Made by a program: the position numbers and the translations under genes. From the NCBI GenBank assembly GCA_040954595.2, contig CM082576.2, positions 15,872,001 to 15,936,000 of the forward strand: a stretch of 64,000 nt of DNA. Direction: 5' to 3'. Each line of letters begins with the position of its first letter. The stretch's first letter is position 1. This stretch comes from Balanoglossus misakiensis. Taxonomy: Eukaryota > Hemichordata. This document shows, piece by piece, positions 1 through 12,000 of this stretch. The notes under the pieces are model-generated. The model did no database searches. It was not told where the DNA came from and worked only from the letters and a program-made list of their open reading frames with translations.

Positions 1-74
1 AAAAAAGTATTACAAATACCTCATGAATATGAAAACAATATGCGGAAGTAAAGTACAGAGGGAAAAATACACAT

Positions 75-352
75 CGGCTCTTTCTCTGAGCTTGACTGCT
101 TTATGTACAAAATTACAAAGCCTGAATGTGATATCTGAATCATTTGTGTTCATTACATCGATAAACTTATGAAAGTTTGGCTCTAAAAATAAATCCGTTG
201 GTAATTATCGTACTCTGAGATTGTTATACAGTGGACATATTACTAAAGAATGGTACTCATCTTATACTTCTTTTATGTTACAAAATGTACAATGTCTGTC
301 TGCTGGGTCAATGTGGTGTCTTCTACCTTCCTCTATAGCGAGAGGAAGTGAA
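75..352 (-). mobile_element. LINE reverse transcriptase C-terminal remnant
   Basis: Read on the minus strand, this stretch encodes the Cys-containing tail typical of CR1/Jockey-type LINE ORF2 proteins: an IEEG.RHHIDPADRHCTFC stretch, then an ICPLYNNLR motif and a PNFHKFIDVMN stretch. Two in-frame stops interrupt it, so it is dead. The family assignment rests on motif pattern only. The rest of 1-620 is A+T-rich and shows nothing else recognisable. Confidence 0.6.
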
Positions 353-817
353 GAACACCGAAAACGTGAATATACAGAGCATTATCACACATAGCAGAAA
401 TTATAATGCCTTTAAGCTACCGTGTATTGCAAATATATTTATTGGAGAACTGTAAATCGCAAAGTTTTAACATAATTGCAATAACCAATGAGACATAGGA
501 ATGAATCTTTAGCAGTAATTGGGAAAAAACGACACTCACGTGTAATTAAGGTAGGGGACAACCCAGATGTAGTGTATGGTTATCATATTCGATAGCCTTT
601 TATATGTAGAATTGTGATAAAACATTGTTATTGCAATGTTGGCATGTTCTTGAAATTTTCCTTATTTGTCAAGTAATATTTTCATGGTGTAAATATTTCA
701 CAACTCTTGAGATCTTTAGAGCTTATGGCTTATATGAGGACTTCCGGGTGAATTACAGCTTATTGACATCAGAGTTACTGAGGTATCAATTCTCCAAAAG
801 GAGGTTAGTTATAGGGA

Positions 818-922
818 GGTCAAATAGGTCTAATGCGCTTAATTTGGATACTTCTATTTAGTTGCTATCGGTCTCATGGTATGCCCAATGCAAACACTGA
901 ACATGCGTGTCGGAGCGCACAG
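818..922 (+). repeat. Dispersed repeat, copy 1 (same as 32490-32598)
   Basis: About 100 bases, from the GGGAGGTCA region to the terminal GGAGCGCACAG, closely match 32490-32598 in the same orientation, including a shared ACTGAACATGCGTGTCGG. The similarity stops exactly at the final CACAG, which marks the element edge. In this copy the terminal AG is the apparent splice acceptor of the downstream exon at 923. The element class is unknown. Confidence 0.6.
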
Positions 923-3332
923 CCAGCGTGAGCAACGGTGAATCGACTATGAAGATGGACGACCGCATGCGTCATCTTGCGAAGGTTATGAGTGCGGCCC
1001 CCGGAAACTATGTGAGTGACCCTAGTATTCGGTTAGAGTGTGTTTTAGTCGATGGAAAATTGTTTCTTTTTCTGCCAAATTTAGTCTTCGGTTGTAGTCA
1101 TATCCTTTCACGGGTAAGCTTCTGGTCCGCTTACAATGAACACCCATTTTTGCCATTCCAGTGGGCACCTTAAGGGACCGTTCAGTTTTTACGGCCGGGG
1201 GGGGGGGCAAAATCAGGGGGGGGTCACTTAAATTTTGGAATCCAAAAGAGGGGGGGTCATCTTTTTTTCGAAGCGTTTAGGTGGGGGTCATTATATTTTT
1301 TTTTTAATTAAAAGTTGAACGTACTGTTTTCTCTGACATGAAATGATACATGGCAAAACCACATTTGAATTTATAAGACATGGCCATGCCACGATATTAT
1401 TCATGCTGAATGTGTATTGCAATTTTGAATCTTTAAAATGAAGTGACAGACAGGTTTGCTTCATGGTATTTCAAATTCATGTTTATGACTAGTCAGATAA
1501 CCTGTCAACCATTTCAATATATTCAGATTGTTTTCTTTTATTTAGCATCACAACATGAATGATTTCTTTCAATACAAGTTTTATTTCACAGTGTTTAAAA
1601 ATAGAACTGAAGAACAAAAGCAAAATAAATAGTATATATGTTTTAATCAACAATAAAATGGTCTCTGTCATCATTTTAAATCAATATAAAGTAAAACTAT
1701 TTCTGTGTCATCATAAAATCAATATATTTATAGTATAAGTATAAAACTAATATATAAAACTCTCTCTCTCTGTAAAATGCCAAGCGAACAGGTTTTCAAT
1801 CCAGGAGTGCAGTTCCAGGGTCAGCTTACATAGAAAAGGTGTTTTCATTCATAGAAGACCACTTTCATGTAGGTGAACATTTCATGGAGTATTTGAAGCA
1901 AGGGTGCCTTGAAAAGGGGGAACATGTGCAAATTTTGTAGTGATCACCCATTTACTGGACCACAGATGGAGAGAATCCCTCAACCCATTCCTGTTTAAAA
2001 TAGGCCATATCATTTTATGAATGTCTTTGACACCCCCAATGTGAGCGAAGCTGGTCAGCCCAGACAAGCGGATGATTGGCAGCGTCGAGTCAACATCACC
2101 AAGCTCTTTAGAAGTGTCCAACTATCGCTTGACAACACTGAGGGCATAAGGGAGACTGCCGTACAATATGCGGTAGAAGAAGAGGATGTAAAATCATGTC
2201 TCCAGCATCTGACAACCTTAAAACAGTCCAGAGAAGGTGAGAGGAAGAAAAAACAACAGGAAAAGAAAGAAAAGCAGTATCATGAATAGGACTGGATGAG
2301 TCATGTTTTGAATGTGTTACGACCCGCAGGCCGTCCGAGCCAAAAATATGCGGATAATAGAGAGGCCAATTTACCTGACCGGATGGTTTGTTTTACACCC
2401 GAACCGACCAACAGGCCGCAGCAAAAGAAATGGTCAAAGACAGCACACGTACAACAAACCAGTCTATTTACAGTGTTAATTTAATTGCAGATACGAGTAA
2501 TATTCACAATATGTTAACTAATATTTACAATAAACTACAAACTAAACTCGAGCGTGACCAGGTGACCAAAACAAAATTCCTAACACGTTCAAAGTGTCAT
2601 AAACAGTTCGGTGACTCGACGCCCGACGATACTGGCCTTTGACTCGACGCACAACAATTCTGGCCGTTCTGTCCGTTTTACGCCAGTGTACAATTAAAGA
2701 CAGCCACATATTACCTCAGATACAGTTCCGCCGTGTAGTCCACAGACAGCCACGTATTACCTCAAATGCAGTTCCACAGTGACCTTGAGACGCGCTCCCT
2801 CAGGACGGCTCCCAAATTCCACTCGGCGTCCTCGAAAACATCCACCACGACTTCACAAGTCCCTTCGGCAGTGTCAATCCTCAGCTACCACAGTAGACAG
2901 GCGCTCCGTACGGTGGGCTCAAAAAACTCCTCGACAAGGCGACGGCACAGCTACCAGACCAGAATCAAAATGAGCCACACGACAACGTGGCACTGGGCGG
3001 CTTTTATACGACCAAAACTAACACCTGGTCACGCTAATATGTTAAATAAAGAAATTAACATAGGTGCACCTGGCCACGAAACAAAACAAATAAGAAACTT
3101 CGTCACAAATGGTACACTGAAAAAACTGACTGTAAGAGAGCTGGATAAGTACTTGACTCGCCATAATCTGTCAACAAAAGGGAACAAAGGCGATAAAGTG
3201 AAGGCAGTGACGTGTGATGTTATGCGGAAAGAAGCACATAGCCAAGAGAAAACGAACGAACTACGTACAAAGGCACCTACAGCGTGAGGATACAACCAAT
3301 GACAGCGCTACGTCAGAAGAAGAACTGTTTCC

Positions 3333-3374
<42 letters not shown>

Positions 3375-6207
3375 CACTATTGTACAGGAAATAGGCAGCA
3401 GTTAGGAAGATGAAATTACTGAAACTTTACATACAGTGTACACAAGATCAGGATGACGAGCAGGCTCTTGGAAGTAAGCTTTTTTACTCCACAAGTAGTT
3501 GTGTAATGTTAGTTTGGAGGGAGGGGGGTCATCACATATTTTGCCTGTCAAAGGGAGGTCATCATTTTTTAGTCTAGGGTGATGGGGGGTCTGTCTGATT
3601 TTGAAAACCGATGTCACAAACATGCCCCCCAGCCGTAAAAAACTGAACGGTCCCTAAGTACAACATTAATTGGTGATCTTCAGCAGTACGAAAAAAAACT
3701 CATATACATATTTTTTCATGTGTAATTGAGAATTAAAGCGACATGCCTCATTTCACTTCCAGGAACACATGCGGGCGAAACCACCAAAGCTTGAATATGG
3801 TCAACCCTACGAATCAATGTATGGAGCTGATCATGGCTTCATGAGACCATACGTTGCAACTGGCTCTGAGGTAATGTGAGAACTGCTCTATCTGTTCTCA
3901 ATATCCTTGTTGGATCTGACCTCAAATGTATTTACCTGATGAATAATAAGCGAACTCGGTACCATTTGTTAGACAAGCCGGTTTCTGTCTCTCAGGATCC
4001 AGGAGTGCAGTTCTAGGGTCAGCTTACATAGAAAAGGTATTTTCATTCATAGAAGACCACTTTCATTTAGGGGAACTTTTCATGGAGTATTGGAAGCAAG
4101 GGTGCCTTGAAAAGGGGAACATGTGCAAATTTTGTAGTGATCACCCATTTACTGGACCACAGATGGAGAGAATCCCTCAACCAATTCCTGATCAAAATAG
4201 GCCATATCATTTTATGAATGTCTTTGACACCCCCAATGTGAGCGAAGCTGGTCAGCCCAGACAAGCGGATGATTGGCAGCCTCGAGTCAACATCACCAAG
4301 CTCTTTAGAAGTGTCCTACTATCGCTTGACAACACTGATGGCATAAGGGAGACTGCCGTAAAATATGCGGTAGAAGAAGAGAATGTAAAATCATGTCTCC
4401 AGCATCTGACAACCTTAAAACAGACCAGGCAGATCAGAGAAGGTGAGAGGAAGAAAAAAAAACAGGAAATGAAAGAAAAGCAGTATCATGAATATGACTG
4501 GATGAGTCATGTTTTGAATGTGTTACGACCCGCAGGCCGTCCGAGCCATAAATATGCAGTTCCACAGTGATCCGGAGACGCGCTCCCTCGGGACAGCTCC
4601 CAAATTCCACGCGGCGTCCTCGAAAACATCCACCACGACTTCACTAGTCCCTTCGGCAGTGTCAATCCTCAGTTACCACAGTAGACAGGCACTCCGTACG
4701 GTGGGCTCCAAAATATCCTCGACAAGGCGACGGCACAGCTACCAGACCAGAATCAAAATGAGCCACACAGAATACGTACACTCTACTGCAATTTTAATTC
4801 AAGCTCTAATTTCTTAAATATCATATTGATCTCTTTCCCTATCCCTTTCTGCTTGCAGATCTCGTTCTCTTTTTAATTCCAATTTAGCCAATACTATATC
4901 CCGTGGTACGCCCGTTTGAAGCTCGGTCTCATCATCAGAATATTTCAAGTCTAATTCAATAGCTACAGCTTAAATTATATCTACTTTACGCATTTTTTGT
5001 GTGACATCAACCCCAATTGCGTCAGCTAAATCTTTCAATTCAGCTTTTCGCTTACCCATTAACTCGTCTACGGTAACATTAGGAGCAGTAGCCATTCTTA
5101 TTGTACAAACAACCAAAAGTATATATACAATAGTAAACGTCTCTGCTTTGACCATCGAGCTACAATATACTAAGAATTGAAGGTGAAATATTTATCCCGG
5201 ACGAGCCCCCAATTTGAGCCAAAAATATGCGGATAATAGAGAGGCCAATTTATCTGACCGGGTGGCTTGTTTTACACCCGAACCGACCAACAGGCCGCAG
5301 CAAAAGAAATGGTCAAAGACAGCACACGTTCAACAAACCAGTCTATTTACAATGTTAATTTAATTGCAGATACGAGTAATGTTCACAATATGTTAACTAA
5401 TATTTACAATAAACTACAAACTAAACTCGAGCGTGACCAGGTGACCAAAGCAAAATTCCTAACACGTTCAAAGTGTCATAAATAGTTCGGTGACTCGACG
5501 CCCGATGATACTGGTCTTTCACTCGACGCACAACAATTCTGGACGTTCTGTCCGTTTTACGGCAGTGTACAATTAAAGACAGCCACATATTACCTCAGAT
5601 ACAGTTCCGCCGTGTAGTCCACAGACAGCCACGTATTACCTCAAATGCAGTTCCACAGTGACCCGGAGACGCGCTCTCTCAGGACAGCTCCCAAATTCTA
5701 CGCGGCGTCCTCGAAAACATCCACCACGACTTCACTAGTCCCTTCGGCAGTGTCAATCCTCAGCTACCACAGTAGACATGCACTCCGTACGGTGGGCTCC
5801 AAAAACTCCTCGACAAGGCGACGGAACAGCTACCAGACCAGAATCAAAATGAGCCACACGACAACGTGGCACTGGGTGGCTTTTATACGACCAAAACTAA
5901 CACCTGGTCACGTTAAAATGTTAAATAAAGAAATTAACATAGGTGCACCTGGCCACGAAACAAAACAAATAAGAAACTTCGTCACAAATGGTACACTGAA
6001 AAAACTGACTGTAAGAGAGCTGGATAAGTACTTGACTCGCCATAATCTGTCAACAAAAGGGAACAAAGGCGATAAAGTGAAGGCAGTGGCGTGTGATGTT
6101 ATGCGGAAAGAAGCACAAAGCCAAGAGAAAACGAACCGCGTACAAAGGCACCTACAGCGTGAGGATACAACCAATGACAGCGCTACGTCAGAAGAAGAAC
6201 TGTTCCC

Positions 6208-6286
<79 letters not shown>

Positions 6287-7045
6287 GATGATGATGATGG
6301 TGATGATGACACTGTTGTACAGGAAATAGGCAGCAGTGAGGATGATGAAATTACTGAAACTTTACATACAGTGTACACAAGATCAGGACGACGAGCAGGC
6401 TCTTGGAAGCAAGCTTTTTTTACTCCACAAGTAGTTGTATAATGTTAGTTTGGGGGAGGGGGTCATCACATTTTTTGCCTGTCAAAGGGGGGTCATCATT
6501 TTTTAGTCTAGGGTGAAGGGGGGTCTGTCTGATTTTGAAAACCGATGTCACAAACATGCCCCCCCAGCCGTAAAAACTGAACGGTCCCTAAGTACAACAT
6601 TAATTGGTGATCTTCAGCAGTACGAAAAAAACCTTATATACATATTTCTTCATGTGTAATTGAGAATTAAAGCGACATGCCTCATTTCACTTCCAGGAAC
6701 ACATGCGGGCGAAACCACCAAAGCTTGAATATGGTCAACCCTACGAATCAATGTATAGAGCTGATCATGGCTTCATGAGACCATACGTTGCAACTGGCTC
6801 TGAGGTAATGTGAGAACTGCTCTATCTGTTCTCAATATCCGTTTTGGATCTGACCTCAAATGTATTTACCTGATGAATAATAAGCGAACTCGGTACCATT
6901 TGTTAGATATAGCCGGTTTCTGTCTCTATCAAAAGAAAATGCTGGTTAGAGTTAATGCGAGTCTCATTTTGCACTTGTCAGATTCAGAATTTTGATTTAC
7001 AATCCTTACATCGTTTTACAGGCATCGGCGAGATACTCGGACTGA
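923..7045 (+). CDS. 3' end of upstream sushi/SEA-gene paralogue (cytoplasmic tail exons)
   Basis: Four phase-0 exons are proposed: 923-1011 (ends ..GNY before GTGAGT), 3763-3870, 6697-6804 and a terminal exon 7022-7045 encoding ASARYSD and TGA. The 36-codon exon begins EHMRAKPPKLEYGQPYESMY and ends FMRPYVATGSE. The tail exon of the downstream 36-exon gene has the same phases and order and ends NFTTPYIATGQE, followed by a short Tyr-rich terminal exon. I infer that this is the cytoplasmic tail of a tandem paralogue whose ectodomain lies left of the window. The 36-codon exon is present twice, both copies with intact splice sites and frame and one Gly-to-Arg difference. The first exon is the weakest, because its acceptor lies at a repeat edge and lacks a good pyrimidine tract. 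No function beyond 'membrane protein tail' can be given. Confidence 0.6.
1885..3400 (+). pseudogene. Transposon protein fragments, copy 1 (with SAP-like segment)
   Basis: Copy 1 of the transposon coding region. An N-terminal piece (..FCSDHPFTGPQMERIPQP.., then SEAGQPRQADDW and a Lys-rich segment) is interrupted by a stop near 1996 and by the solo LTR. After the LTR the frame continues with a SAP-like helix-extended-helix segment (GTLKKLTVRELDKYLTRHNL and following) and an Asp run from a GAT microsatellite at 3338-3374. SAP domains bind DNA and occur in several transposase families. A frameshift and an in-frame stop at 3402 make this copy non-functional. Confidence 0.5.
2336..2979 (-). mobile_element. 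Solo LTR inside the DNA transposon
   Basis: This 644-base segment aligns end to end with the full LTR at 5215-5858 in the tandem unit, with no internal sequence left. Orientation is taken from the primer binding site beside the second-unit LTR. The right end keeps the TG..CA form (GAGCCACA) and the left end has CG in place of TG. No convincing target duplication is seen in the flanks. Confidence 0.65.
4082..4552 (+). CDS. Transposon protein N-terminal fragment, copy 2
   Basis: An open frame of about 157 codons starts MEYWKQGCLEKGNMCKFC, runs through DHPFTGPQMERIPQPIP, and ends in a Lys/Glu-rich helix and VLNVLRPAGRPS, where an LTR interrupts it. Copy 1 has an early stop at the matching place, so this unit is better preserved. 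It is transposon-derived because it lies between the element's ends and next to its SAP-like fragment. I do not recognise the family. Confidence 0.4.
4542..5858 (-). mobile_element. LTR retrotransposon remnant with tRNA-Pro-type primer site
   Basis: In minus-strand order: 5' LTR (5858 to 5215, 644 bases, TG..CA ends), a 3-base spacer, then an 18-base primer binding site at 5211-5194 of the form TGGGGGCTCGTCCGGGAT, complementary to the 3' end of tRNA-Pro. Next comes the start of a gag-like frame at 5094 (MATAPNVTVDELMGKRKAEL.., an SAP-like helical start) that breaks at a stop at 4970-4972. Most internal sequence is deleted, and the 3' LTR (4767 to 4542) is truncated. The primer site and LTR pair support a retroelement of the Ty3/Gypsy or related kind. 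It is incapable of movement as it stands. Confidence 0.7.
5849..6442 (+). CDS. Transposon protein C-terminal fragment with SAP-like domain and Asp tract
   Basis: An open frame encodes a linker, the SAP-like segment GTLKKLTVRELDKYLTRHNL followed by KGDKVKAV, a charged region, about 35 mostly Asp residues from a GAT/GGT microsatellite (6209-6310), and a tail ending FFTPQVVV. It is the unit-2 copy of the fragment at 2970-3400 and lacks that copy's stop, so the frame runs to 6442. The function of the parent protein is unknown. The upstream part of the open frame is LTR sequence and should not be read as protein. Confidence 0.45.
6209..6310. repeat. (GAT)n microsatellite within transposon frame
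   Basis: An almost pure trinucleotide run with two GGT interruptions. It is much longer than its duplicate at 3338-3374, so it expanded or contracted after the tandem duplication. Confidence 0.9.
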
Positions 7046-9001
7046 TCTATCCACCAAACGTACTAAGTAAGCAGCTGTAACCCTGTGAGGCTCGGGATCT
7101 TGCTCCAAAAAGCGGTCAACACGCAGCCGTGAGGGATGTGGAAATTCCGTTCTATGCATGAATCCCGGTAGCCATCGTTATTCCGCCTGCTTCGTTTGGT
7201 AATCTTATATGGGGACATACATGCCGATAATTGGCTTTGAACAGTATTAGAGTGCGCTACTATAAGGAGTGACACTCGAACCGAATGATGTGATTTGGAC
7301 ATAACGTTAACAGTTTACTTTGTAAAATATTGTAAGTGAAACTTAATATGCTTGGGAACAGGACTGTCAAGATCTTATTTTTTATATTCAAATGTGTTCA
7401 TAAAACAGACCAAAAACAAAACAAATTAATAATGTTTCGGTAATATTAAATTAATTTACATTAATTTAACTTTTTGAAAAGAAATCAGAAAGACAAAAAT
7501 GCCTTGATCAAACTTTTTTCGAAAATTTGGTTTATATAATCGAGCATTTAGATGTACAAAAATAGTACGGGATATGTATACACTATAAGTTGGATCGTCT
7601 AATGCCTCAAAACTGTATTAATCAGACGTAACTTTCCTATTTCCCCGATGTTATTGTATCTTCACTACGAGACGACCATCCCTAGCAATATGTCAACAGC
7701 ATTTTGTAATATATATGGTTGGAATTATCTGAGATTATCCTAATTTAGCGGTCCTGGTTGAAACAGTGTTACAAGGCGACATTCAAAGTTAAATAGTCTT
7801 CGTTACTGGTCCAGTTACATGTATTTACGAAAAAAGTAAGCATTGCTTTTTTTTTCAGATCACGTGTCATCCCAAAGTGACACAGTGGTACGGATGTCTT
7901 TTACTACTTTAAGGTAAAGCCGACCAGTCTTTGAACTGTAAGCATTAAGGTAAATTTAAATACTGCGGTATTGGACGATTTATCAGACAACTATTTATAT
8001 TATTTTTGGTAATTTAATGACAATTCTGAAATTGCAACGCATTTTTGGTAGTCTTTCATTTTATTTAAACAAGATGTATGGAAACATTTTTGTATTTATT
8101 TACTCTTTTACCGATATATTTACAGGTTAACCGTACATCCGCGAAGCCTTTGACATGTCTGCCATTGCTCTAATCCTGTCGCGTTTATGCGCATGCGTTT
8201 ACGAAATCCCATTCGGCAATCTTGGTTGCTTTATCGGCGGTAACACACGAAGCAAGATCGTCGAATAAAATTGGGAACCTTCCAACCCGCCCTTAGAGAG
8301 ATTTTATGTAACATTTTTTCGGTTCATGAACAATCTGGGTGTAAGTATTACTAAATGCATACGATTCTATTCGCATTATTTTAGCATGACTAATCAACAG
8401 TATTATAATTGGAAATGTGTATATGAAACAAAGAAAATGTGTTGTAAACACGAGACGAATAAATGGCTATAAAATATTTGTATATTCATAATTGTGAGAC
8501 CGCGTTAGTTGCAAGTTTATGTTATTCATAGTTTAATATAATTAAATTAATGTTAATAGCCGGTTTGAATTTTATGCTGAGCATAAGAATGCGTCTCTTT
8601 TCTCCAACATTACTACACCAATATCATCAAACAATAGGGTGACGACACCCACCCTGGACTACAAAAAGCGCTCTAGGAGTAACATCGTACTGTATTCAGT
8701 AGTGATCATCTCGAGACAAAAGCTAACGGGCGTTAACACAAAGACCCCCACGGGCGATGTAACACGTTGGGTTTAAAAGCGTATTGTTGGTGTATTGATC
8801 GGCTTACAGTGTAAATAACGGTGCTCACACTTTTCTTTGTCAATGGGCGCGTCCGCTACGTAAGTGAGACACCCGAGAACCGTGTACCAGGCACCGGTAG
8901 GCGATCTTCCCTCGCAGTCGTGAGCCGAGTTGCAAGCAGGCAGACTGACAAGCGGGCAATCGGGCAGACAGAGGAAGAGGGTACGCTGTGGAGGCCACGC
9001 A
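7046..9001. other. Intergenic region between the two tail-sharing genes
   Basis: No coding signal is seen. The left part should hold the 3' UTR of the upstream gene. A ~60-base segment at 8281-8343 (CCCTTAGAGAGATTTTATGT.. to GGTTCATGAACA) recurs at 48050-48111. A TTTAAAAG element at 8771-8778 could serve as a TATA-like box for the gene starting at 9002, but this is weak. Confidence 0.5.
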
Positions 9002-9080
9002 ATGACGGTTTTTATGAAAAACTCATTTCCATTATTACTATCCTTTGTGTGGATGCTCGGTTTCCAATGCAGCCAAACAG
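9002..9080 (+). CDS. Exon 1: start codon and signal peptide
   Basis: ATG at 9002 opens MTVFMKNSFPLLLSFVWMLG, a short basic start followed by a hydrophobic core and FQCSQT before a phase-1 GT donor at 9081. The next exon (9835-9999) joins in frame as AIVHGVNDDSEYG and is rich in Asp, Glu and Thr with no Cys, a flexible head. The ATG is chosen because it starts the signal-peptide-like sequence. Confidence 0.75.
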
Positions 9081-12000
9081 GTATATATAACCATCTTATC
9101 TTACATTAATAGTATAATAGATAAAGATAGACAACTTTGAGATATGTTGACGATGATCTAACATGTTCAACCTATTTTTAAATAGTAGTAGAACGTTACG
9201 CTTGACACATTCATGCAGTTTGATTATCCTATGCAAGGAAATATACGTACTCCAAATATTATTGATGGTAAAATTGCCACCTACATTTAGGGCACATTTC
9301 AATGCGATATCAGAAGCACTTTTCATGTTTAGATGCACCTAAATAGTTGATCATGGTCTAGGGGCCACGGCGGCGTCCCTTGAAGTGCTGTTTTATGTGA
9401 ATTTTCAAATGCTGGAATCGAAGGTACACTTGGTGGCTGTCATTTTCAGATTAGTTTGGAAGTAAATAAAACAAATGAGAGCGATATAGCCGATTCCACG
9501 ATATATTTAAGTTTTAACACTCCGTGATTTCGCTGTTAAGCTGATTTTCTGAACATCAGAGGAAATTCGAAATCGATGACTTGAAGTCGTGTAACTGTTC
9601 TGGTTACGTAACGAGCAAAGGTAGTATGTTGACTTAGGCATCGCAAGATCTGAGATACTGTGTACATTGTAAATGTAAAGGTTCCCGAGAAGGGAAATTG
9701 ATATCTTCGATAGCAAACAAAACAATATCAAACGTGGCCTTTGTGCACATTCGATGTAAGCTCGTTTGAGATAACCCACTTTTATGATACTGAGTTTTGA
9801 GCAATTGAGACTCACTGTAATCATTTCATGCTAGCGATCGTACATGGAGTAAATGATGACAGCGAGTACGGTGCTTATGTAACGAACGAAGTGACCGGCA
9901 CTGAAAGTACAGAGCAAGCGACAGGCGATTTTGCGACTGCCGAAGACGAAATTGCTGTAACCAGCGATGCCACTCCCTATGACGTCACAACCGAAGCAGG
10001 TACGTGCCAGTCCTGTCCCTTAAACAAGCTGTGTTTGTTTTAACGATCACAAACTCACTATTTAATTACTTAGTGAAAGGCACTAGACAGCACTGATGCA
10101 CTGATGATCGGTATTGATTTCTATAAACAAGAAATTAGGAGTTTAACCAAACATGTAGCTATTGTGCTCCATATCACGAAGACTCATGTGTAGTTCGTCC
10201 TGTGGCACGAGAATATCCCCGTATAAATTGCCTATCCACGTGAAATCTCCCAGGGCGTGGCGGACTATGGAAAATGGTCTATTGTTGGCAGTTGTGTATT
10301 ATCCGAACTTGGAGATGTCACCAATCGTTTCTCATACACTCCGGCACGTACCACCAAAGCATTTCCCCCAACTTGATAATGTACGTAGTTGAGGATAGGA
10401 ATGTCTCTATACAAATATCACTGGTTCAGATTCAATGGCCGGGAATGTCGTCTTATTTAACCACCTGCGGCACATTATCGGTCGTGACAAGCAGAGATCT
10501 TCCGAACATACCAGCGTCATTGTAGAGTCTCTCAACCACTGCGAGGAAAAAAAACTCGAGTTATATACGTGTTTTTTGCTCCTCCAAATGCGTGACCGAT
10601 AATAGGTGGGTCATTTTCAACATTTCTACCAGGAAATGTCATTTGATTATTGCTCTCGTTTTATTCAGACGTGGTGGAACCCCCTGAGTGCAGAGAACCT
10701 CGGCGCCGGCAAAACGGTATCCTAGTGATATTAGGCGATCAAGACCACCCTTTAACCGAGGGTACAAATGCTACTCTACAGTGCTTCGACGGGTTCACAA
10801 GAGTTGGACCAGAGTTTTCCACCTGCTGGCTTGGTCGATGGCAACCACCGCTGTGGCACATGGATTGTCTTGGTATGGGTTTCATTACTTTCAACTTTGA
10901 ATCTAAGAACGCTGATTCTGATTATGGTCATTGTTGAATGTGTAACACATTCTCTATATATACCATCTTTTCAGAAGCTACCAAATGCTGTGTACCCATT
11001 CACCTGAATACGGACAACACTGCCCTCCCGACCTGATAATGGCAAAATCCGAGTTGCTGTCCCATGACAATATGCAACTTAATAGAATACTGCAATTAGC
11101 TTTCAATCATACACGCCTTCTTTTAAAATGGAATTTCTTTACCTACAATTTAAGAATGTGCAAACAATTGGATGTCATTTTTCCTGCTCACAGCGTCTTG
11201 CCCACAACCCCCTATAATGTATGCCAGGAATGGCGTATTTTCGGAAACTGGTGGCAGACATGGCGATGAGGTAACACTTCACTGTGACGAAGGCTACACA
11301 CGCGAGGGACCACCGTCGTCCACGTGTCGTAATGGCACGTGGTTTCCACCGCCATTTCACATGAAATGTGTCAGTAAGTATTCTAGTGTTATTTGGCCTT
11401 TTAATGCAAAATCACAATGAATGTCTCCACCATTGTTCATATAATGATTATCGTGCCAATTTGCACTGTGGTTTATTTGAGGGCTGTGTTCATGCAAGTG
11501 ACCCAACCAGGTAATGTCAGGGGTTACAGGGTGTGGTCTTGACTAAACATCTTTGACGATTATGGTCCACGACAAATCTCTAGACAACATATGTCCTTAA
11601 AATCTAGAATACAATCCAGAATAAAGTGATCAGGTATAAAATGTCAACAAACAAAATCAACAATCTCCTTATATACCAGAACATTGCATCAACCCTGGAG
11701 TACCAAACCACGGCATGCAAGTTGAAAAGTCGAACTACAAAGCTGGGACATGGGTGGAATTCAAATGTCGACACGGATATCAGCTGCATGGTAATCGATT
11801 CAGCAAATGTATCAATGGCAACTGGAGTTCTCCGGTACCGTCATGCGTTGGTAAGTGTCAGACGGACTTCCTTCAACCATCTATGATTATTTTTCCTCTA
11901 AGAGTATTTAAACTAAGAAGTGAATACTTACTTCAGAGAAAATACAAATAAATTAAAGCTGCAAGCAGCATTGAATGGACCCAAGCAAACAGAGGTAATC

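Larger units (their letters stand above)
1171..3657 (+). mobile_element. TIR-bounded DNA transposon, superfamily unassigned
   Basis: The left end reads GGGACCGTTCAGTTTTTACG followed by a G run (from 1174). The right end (3624-3655) is its inverted complement preceded by a C run. The subterminal regions carry several GGGGGTCAT blocks at both ends. The left flank is TTAA and the right flank TAAG, so the target duplication is unclear. The element sits in an intron of the upstream tail gene. Inside are fragments of a coding region (see 1885-3400) split by a solo LTR. A second right end, produced by the tandem duplication, lies at 6565-6590. Confidence 0.65.
1799..6927 (+). repeat. Tandem duplication, unit 1 1799-3993, unit 2 3997-6927
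   Basis: The sequence from ATCCAGGAGTGCAG through the transposon's 3' half, its right TIR, the flanking intron and the 36-codon tail exon is repeated head to tail. Unit 1 ends and unit 2 begins near a TCTCTCTC-rich stretch, and a CT-rich run also precedes unit 1 (1761-1771). Unit 2 is longer because it keeps LTR-retrotransposon internal sequence (4768-5214). The duplication must post-date the DNA-transposon insertion, since unit 1 starts inside that transposon. Confidence 0.8.

Noticed and set aside
625-861. + strand frame of 78 codons upstream of the tail exons
   Set aside because: It overlaps the dispersed repeat at 818-922, has no domain or transmembrane-tail similarity to the paralogue, and no convincing splice sites.
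5908-6378. Minus-strand frame with a Ser run
   Set aside because: It is the complement of the Asp-encoding GAT microsatellite in the transposon frame.
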